Assembly: GCF_023028345.1 (NCBI RefSeq)
Contig: NZ_CP095487.1
Location: 434,001-498,000 of the forward strand
Direction: 5' to 3'
DNA length: 64,000 nt
From: Halorientalis marina
GTDB lineage: Archaea; Halobacteriota; Halobacteria; Halobacteriales; Haloarculaceae
In this document: in pieces, positions 60,068 through 64,000 of the stretch
Numbering within the stretch: position 1 is the stretch's first letter
Layout of the letters: each line of letters starts with the position of its first letter
Translations under genes and position numbers: made by a program
The notes under the pieces: model-generated
Database searches by the model: none
Told to the model about the DNA's origin: nothing
What the model saw: only the letters and a program-made list of their open reading frames with translations

Positions 60068-60802
60068 TTACTCCGCTGTGGCTCCGTAGGTGACCGAGAC
60101 CGTCGCCGAGACGGTCACCGGGCCGGGGCTGAACGTCGTCCGGTCGCTCCTGGCCGCCTCGCGGACGGGTCCGGGCGTCGTGCGGTCGCGGCTCGTCTCG
60201 GCCTGCTGGACGCCGGTGACGGTGAGGCCGGCCGCGCTCGCGATCGTCTCGGCGTCGGTCCGGGCGGCGTCCATCGCGTCTGTCAGTGCCTCCGAGCGCA
60301 GTTCGGCGCGAGTGTCCTCCGCCAGCGTGAACTGGACGCCGTTGACGTTCGTCGCACCGTTCTCGACGGCGAGATCGACGATTTCGCCGGCGCGGTCCAC
60401 GTCGGCGACCTCGATCCGGATCGCGTGCGTGGCGCGGTAGCCGACGAGTTCGGGCGTGTCACCGCTGTAGTCGTACTGTGGCTGGACGGTGAAGCCAGCG
60501 GTCGTGACCGCTTCCTCGGAGAGCGAGGCGTTTTCGAGCGCCGTCCGGACGGCGTCGGTGTCGGTCGCCACCTGCTCGCGTGCGGCCGCCGCGCTGTCGG
60601 CGGTCGCTTCGACGGCCACCCGCACGACAGCGAGGTCCGGTTCGGCTTCCACGTCGGCGGTCGCAGTGACGCTGATCGCCGGGCCGCCGGCGTCGGTGTC
60701 GGTCGCGCTACCGGCTTCCTGCTGTGTCTGGACACTGCCGAGACAGCCGGCAGTCACGAGCGTGACGACGAGCGCGACTGCCAGTAACGGTCTGGATGTC
60801 AT
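60068..60802 (-). CDS. SIMPL (DUF541) domain lipoprotein
   Basis: This 244-residue protein has a signal peptide with a lipobox TAGC (Cys about residue 20) and a SIMPL domain (about residues 43-240: ISVTATADVEAEPDLAVV at the start). It is therefore an outer-face lipoprotein of unknown activity. ATG 60802 starts the signal peptide. It ends 11 bp from the convergent GTPase gene. Confidence 0.88.
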   Translation of the reverse strand: MTSRPLLAVALVVTLVTAGCLGSVQTQQEAGSATDTDAGGPAISVTATADVEAEPDLAVVRVAVEATADSAAAAREQVATDTDAVRTALENASLSEEAVTTAGFTVQPQYDYSGDTPELVGYRATHAIRIEVADVDRAGEIVDLAVENGATNVNGVQFTLAEDTRAELRSEALTDAMDAARTDAETIASAAGLTVTGVQQAETSRDRTTPGPVREAARSDRTTFSPGPVTVSATVSVTYGATAE

Positions 60803-60901
60803 ACTACCGGTACGACGGCAGTCCATATCAATAGCGACGGGCGACGTGCTCGCTAACAGCACGCTACCACGGCCTCGCTGCTGTCGACGGTCCGGCGACA
60901 G

Positions 60902-62191
60902 TCAGGCGGCGCGTTCGGTCGTCACGTACCGGACCTGCGTGTCGATGTCGCGGCCGGCGGTCCGGTCGAGCCGCCGGTCCAGCCGTGTCGCGAGCCCGCT
61001 GACGTTCGCGCCGGGCGGGACGCCGACGGTGACGACCACGCTGTCGGGCTCGCGCAGGACTATCGAATCGCCGTACTGGATGTCGGTTTCGAGGATGGTC
61101 GCCTCGGCCTCGGCGTCGACGACGGCGGCCACGTCGTCGCGCAGGGCGTCCTCCGTCTCGGAGTTCTCGAAGGAGTCGTACGTGACTCCGCCGAGAAAGA
61201 CCGACAGCAGCGCGATGGCGACGCCGAGCGCGACGACGCGCTTGAGTGTGACCGACCGGACCTCGTCGAGCCTGAACCACCGATCGGGCCGGTACCCGGT
61301 GTACCAGAGGACGGTCAGCGCGGCGAGGTTGATCGACAGGAGATTGACGAGCGCGAGCACGCCCGAGCCGAGGCTGACCATCGGCAGGCCCCACGCGAGG
61401 CCGATGCCGACCGTCGCGGCCGGCGGGATCAGCGCCACCGCGATCATGACGCCGACGATGGCCGAGGAGACGCCGGAGGCGAGGCTCAGGGCACCGGCCA
61501 CCCCGGCGCCCAGCGCCACCGCCAGCGAGAGGAAGTCGGGCGCGAGGCGCTCCCGGACCTCCGGGATGGCCGTGATTTCGGGTGGGGCGAACGAGACCAG
61601 GTGGGCGTACCGCACGAGGGCGGCGAACGCGGCGGCACTGAGGACCGCGATACCCATCCCCCAGACCTGGAGGACGACGCCGCGCTCGAACAGCTCCTGG
61701 TCGTCGATGACCGTCCCGACGCTTGCGGCCATCGCGGGACCGATCAGCGGCGCGATAACCATCGAGCCGACGACGACCGCCGGCGAGTCCAGCAGGAGGC
61801 CGGCCGTCGCGATGACGGCACTGATGATCGTCATCACGACGTAGATTCGTGTCGACGGTGCCAGGTCCGCCGCCCGCGAGCGGAGTTCCTCGCGGGCGAT
61901 TCGGTCGCTGTCCTCCTCCTCTTCGTAGCGATCCTGGAGGGCCTCGAACTGACGGGAGACGACGGTACTGGCGTCGAGGACGACGGTGTAGGCCTCGTCG
62001 TCGAGGCCGGCATCGCGGAGCTGTTCGAGGACGGGCTCGACGGCGGCGGTCGGCAGCGGGACGTACACGACGTCGGTGTACTCACGGCTGCTCGTCTCCT
62101 CGGTCACGACGTAGTCGACGCCTTCGTCGTCGAGCGCGGCGAGTACCGCCTCGCGTTTTCCAGCCGGGATCGTTACCTGAACGAGCCGCAC
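60902..62191 (-). CDS. DUF389 (TIGR00341) membrane protein
   Basis: This 429-residue protein has an N-terminal soluble domain of about 110 residues. Several hydrophobic helices follow with [19 protein letters not shown] and [22 protein letters not shown], the DUF389 hallmarks. A C-terminal soluble domain completes it. The transport function is not known. Its start is divergent from the repeat-containing region upstream of engB. Confidence 0.9.
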   Translation of the reverse strand: MRLVQVTIPAGKREAVLAALDDEGVDYVVTEETSSREYTDVVYVPLPTAAVEPVLEQLRDAGLDDEAYTVVLDASTVVSRQFEALQDRYEEEEDSDRIAREELRSRAADLAPSTRIYVVMTIISAVIATAGLLLDSPAVVVGSMVIAPLIGPAMAASVGTVIDDQELFERGVVLQVWGMGIAVLSAAAFAALVRYAHLVSFAPPEITAIPEVRERLAPDFLSLAVALGAGVAGALSLASGVSSAIVGVMIAVALIPPAATVGIGLAWGLPMVSLGSGVLALVNLLSINLAALTVLWYTGYRPDRWFRLDEVRSVTLKRVVALGVAIALLSVFLGGVTYDSFENSETEDALRDDVAAVVDAEAEATILETDIQYGDSIVLREPDSVVVTVGVPPGANVSGLATRLDRRLDRTAGRDIDTQVRYVTTERAA

Positions 62192-62261
62192 ACACGCCTC
62201 TCACACGCGGCGTCCAAAAGCCGTGTGGGTCCGTTCGGGTCCCACGACGGTCGTCGAGGGT

Positions 62262-62397
62262 GGGTCGTTCCTCCCCGCTCGCACATTCGATGCTTCTCGC
62301 TCCGCTCGGAGCGTCCGGCTCACGGGTCGCACGGCACCCCGTTCGCTCGCGGGTCGTTCCTCCCCGCTCGCACATTCGATGCTTCTCGCTCCGCTCG
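62262..62397 (+). repeat. Direct repeat pair upstream of engB
   Basis: A 47-bp sequence starting GGGTCGTTCCTCCCCGCTCG occurs at 62262-62308 and 62351-62397, 89 bp apart. Each copy contains GATGCTTC, and after the second copy GAAGCATC follows, giving a perfect 8-bp stem (62379-62405). No ORF is supported between 62192 and 62448. Confidence 0.75.
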
Positions 62398-62448
62398 AAG
62401 CATCCGTGGCTCGCCACCCTTATCCGCCCCAGTAGCTTACCGACGGCC

Positions 62449-63066
62449 ATGTTCGAGTCGCGACCGGACCGGAGCGCCGAGGTGGTACTCGTCGGCCGGT
62501 CGAACGTCGGTAAATCCACCCTGATGCGGGAGCTGACGGGCCACACCTTCGACACCGGCCAGCGCCCGGGCGTCACGCGCCAGCCCAACCACTACGACTG
62601 GACCGGTCCCGACTTCGTGCTCACCGACCTCCCCGGCTTCGGCTTCATGTCCGGCGTCCCCGACGACGTGCGCGAGGAAATCAAGGACGATATCGTTCAC
62701 TATCTCGAACGGTACGCCGAAAACATCCTCGCTGCCGTCCTCGTCGTCGACGGGAAGGCCGTCATCGATATCATCGACCGCCACTCCGGCCCCGACGAAA
62801 TCCCCCACGACGTGGAGATGTTCCACTTCCTCCGGGAACTGGAGATCCCCGTCGTCGTCGCCGTCAACAAGATGGACAAGGTCGACGACCGCGACGAGCG
62901 CCTGAACGAACTCTGTGACCGACTCGGCCTCTACCCGCCCTGGAAACAGTGGCAGGACACCATTGCCCCCATCAGCGCCAAACGAGGAACCATCGACCCT
63001 CTCACCGAGGCCGTCCGGACCCACCTTCACGACCAGCAACGCGACGACCTCTTCCAGTTTTTCTGA
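62449..63066 (+). CDS. engB: EngB/YihA-type GTP-binding protein
   Basis: This 205-residue TrmE/Era-class GTPase has G1 [10 protein letters not shown] near residue 17, G3 DLPGFGFM near residue 60, and G4 NKMDKVDD near residue 142. A SAKRGTID motif near residue 175 is G5-like. EngB proteins take part in ribosome assembly in bacteria; the archaeal role is inferred. ATG 62449 begins the family's N-terminus. Confidence 0.92.
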   Translation: MFESRPDRSAEVVLVGRSNVGKSTLMRELTGHTFDTGQRPGVTRQPNHYDWTGPDFVLTDLPGFGFMSGVPDDVREEIKDDIVHYLERYAENILAAVLVVDGKAVIDIIDRHSGPDEIPHDVEMFHFLRELEIPVVVAVNKMDKVDDRDERLNELCDRLGLYPPWKQWQDTIAPISAKRGTIDPLTEAVRTHLHDQQRDDLFQFF

Positions 63067-63415
63067 CCCGGCGCCCGCTCGACACGCGGAACTCACAGCC
63101 AGCCACCCTTGTTCTCACAGAGTCGGCCACTCTTGTCCCCACCGCATTATTTTTTGTGAGAAATCATTTCCATCCAATCCTCATTTCTCGCTGTCAGGAT
63201 GGGTCGAAGACGCGCCGCTCGAACGTTTAGTCCTCGAAAACGGGGGTAGAGGGGGGGTGTTGGGGGTGGCACCCGAAGTGGGTGCGTCCGGATCTTCGAG
63301 CCTGATAGCAATGAACCTTCCGGCTACTTTCGGACCGAAACGCTTCGAAATGTCGCCGAGTGGTTGCGGGCGGGATGGTGAAAGGCTCTTGATGGCCGCC
63401 CGCCTACGTACGGGT
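63067..63415. other. Intergenic region with T-run and G-run cluster
   Basis: No gene is seen. GCATTATTTTTTGTGAGAAATC (63145-63166) is AT-rich and may terminate engB transcription. GCCAC(C/T)CTTGT is present twice (63102 and 63127). At 63242-63266 three runs of five to seven G occur, a G-quadruplex-like motif. The rimI start lies at the right edge. Confidence 0.5.
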
Positions 63416-63898
63416 GTGACCACGCCCGCGTCCAGCACCGACCGCGAGCGCCCGACGGTCCGGCAGGCCGGCGACGCGGACCTGCTCGCGGTCTATCGGA
63501 TCGAGAAGGCTGCCTTCCCACAGCCGTGGCCCTTCTCGGCGTTCGAGCGGTTCGTGGGCCGCCCGGGCTTTCTCGTCGCCGAGGTCGGGGCCGGCGTCGC
63601 CGGCTACGTCGTCGCCGATTCGGTGCCCAATCACGGCCGGGCCATCGGCCACGTCAAGGACCTGGCAGTCCACCCCGACCGCCGCGGCGAGGGCATCGCC
63701 ACTGCGCTCCTGGAGCGAGTCCTCTCGGTCCTGCGCGCCCGCGGGGTCGGTTCGGTCAAGCTCGAAGTCCGGGCCTCGAACGAGCCCGCCAAAGCCCTCT
63801 ACCGTGACTTCGGCTTCGTCCACCGCCGGACCGTCCCCCGCTACTACGACGACGGCGAGGACGCCCTCGTGATGGTCGTCGACCTCGACGACCGGTGA
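63416..63898 (+). CDS. rimI: Ribosomal protein alanine N-acetyltransferase RimI
   Basis: This 160-residue GNAT protein resembles archaeal RimI/ArdI-type N-terminal acetyltransferases. VKDLAVHPDRRGEGIATALL is the acetyl-CoA-binding motif A, followed by LEVRASNEPAKALYRDFGF. A GTG at 63416 is used; upstream in-frame ATGs exist but add a non-conserved leader. It lies 31 bp before the DUF5810 gene. Confidence 0.88.
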   Translation: MTTPASSTDRERPTVRQAGDADLLAVYRIEKAAFPQPWPFSAFERFVGRPGFLVAEVGAGVAGYVVADSVPNHGRAIGHVKDLAVHPDRRGEGIATALLERVLSVLRARGVGSVKLEVRASNEPAKALYRDFGFVHRRTVPRYYDDGEDALVMVVDLDDR

Positions 63899-63929
63899 CC
63901 ATATCCTTCTGGACCCGCTTTGCCCGCGC

Positions 63930-64000
63930 ATGGGATACGCCTGCCCGGTGTGTGGCGACCCACAGGCCGACGACGAACACCTCGCCAACCACCTCGCGTT
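63930..64000 (+). CDS. DUF5810 family protein, 5' end only
   Basis: Only 23 codons are in the window (MGYACPVCGDPQADDEHLA...), running off the right edge. A CPVC knuckle and downstream His residues suggest a zinc-binding start, which matches my recollection of DUF5810. The assignment is tentative because most of the gene is missing. Confidence 0.65.
   Translation, partial: MGYACPVCGDPQADDEHLANHLA

Overview
The window is chromosomal DNA from a haloarchaeon (class Halobacteria). Evidence for this is the high GC content, strongly acidic proteins, an archaellum (arl) operon, haloarchaea-specific DUF families (DUF5806, DUF5807, DUF5518, Hvo_1808, HVO_0416-type zinc finger), Tat lipoproteins, TATA-type promoters close to start codons, and archaeal enzymes such as FttA/aCPSF1, archaeal RNase J and AMMECR1. 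I would not name a genus from this sequence alone.

Layout. 1-4.8 kb holds the 3' part of an archaellum operon (arlF tail, arlG, arlH, arlI, arlJ). 4.9-14.1 kb is housekeeping and stress genes: DUF5807, a zinc-ribbon protein, a DHH phosphoesterase, three universal stress proteins with a GNAT enzyme, DUF5806, dihydroorotase, a lipoate-ligase-like protein, an M23-like protein and a dual-specificity phosphatase. 14.3-23.5 kb has a hotdog thioesterase, a cysteine hydrolase, two tandem Hvo_1808 lipoproteins, nicotinate phosphoribosyltransferase, a secreted acidic protein, AMMECR1, the RNase P RNA gene, a metzincin lipoprotein and DoxX. 23.5-31.2 kb carries a dCTP deaminase/dUTPase-like protein, an M29 aminopeptidase, a GNAT enzyme, valS, two membrane proteins, 6-phosphogluconate dehydrogenase, a membrane-anchored 2Fe-2S ferredoxin and tRNA-Arg(CCG).

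31.2-33.7 kb is the accessory part. Copies of the 3' end of tRNA-Arg recur at least three more times downstream and bound small modules. One carries an HTH/MazF-like toxin-antitoxin pair. Another carries a Fic/Doc-like gene broken by one in-frame TAA and a tiny convergent ORF. No integrase is present. This tandem stack of tRNA-bounded toxin cassettes is the most interesting structure in the window.

33.8-44.5 kb has a CNNM/CorC protein, a stress protein, an MscS channel, the beta-CASP nucleases FttA and RNase J flanking a macro-domain gene, a Na+/H+ antiporter with TrkA domains, and DUF2267. 44.5-51.9 kb is rich in hypothetical membrane and surface proteins, with a rhodanese, a small zinc finger and two winged-helix regulators either side of a palindromic promoter region. 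52-64 kb has a UvrD-like helicase, riboflavin synthase, a PrsW-like protease, pdxT, a bifunctional-nuclease-family protein, hisE, a NOG1-like GTPase, SIMPL and DUF389 proteins, engB, rimI and the start of a DUF5810 gene.

Intergenic DNA is unusually structured. Three copies of a palindromic element (CCACTTTTTAC ... GCAAAAACTTGG) lie just after stop codons. There is a 68-bp C-rich tandem repeat, a duplicated hisE tail enclosing three hairpins, an 89-bp-spaced repeat upstream of engB, and two G-run clusters. Several convergent gene pairs end with abutting or overlapping stop codons.
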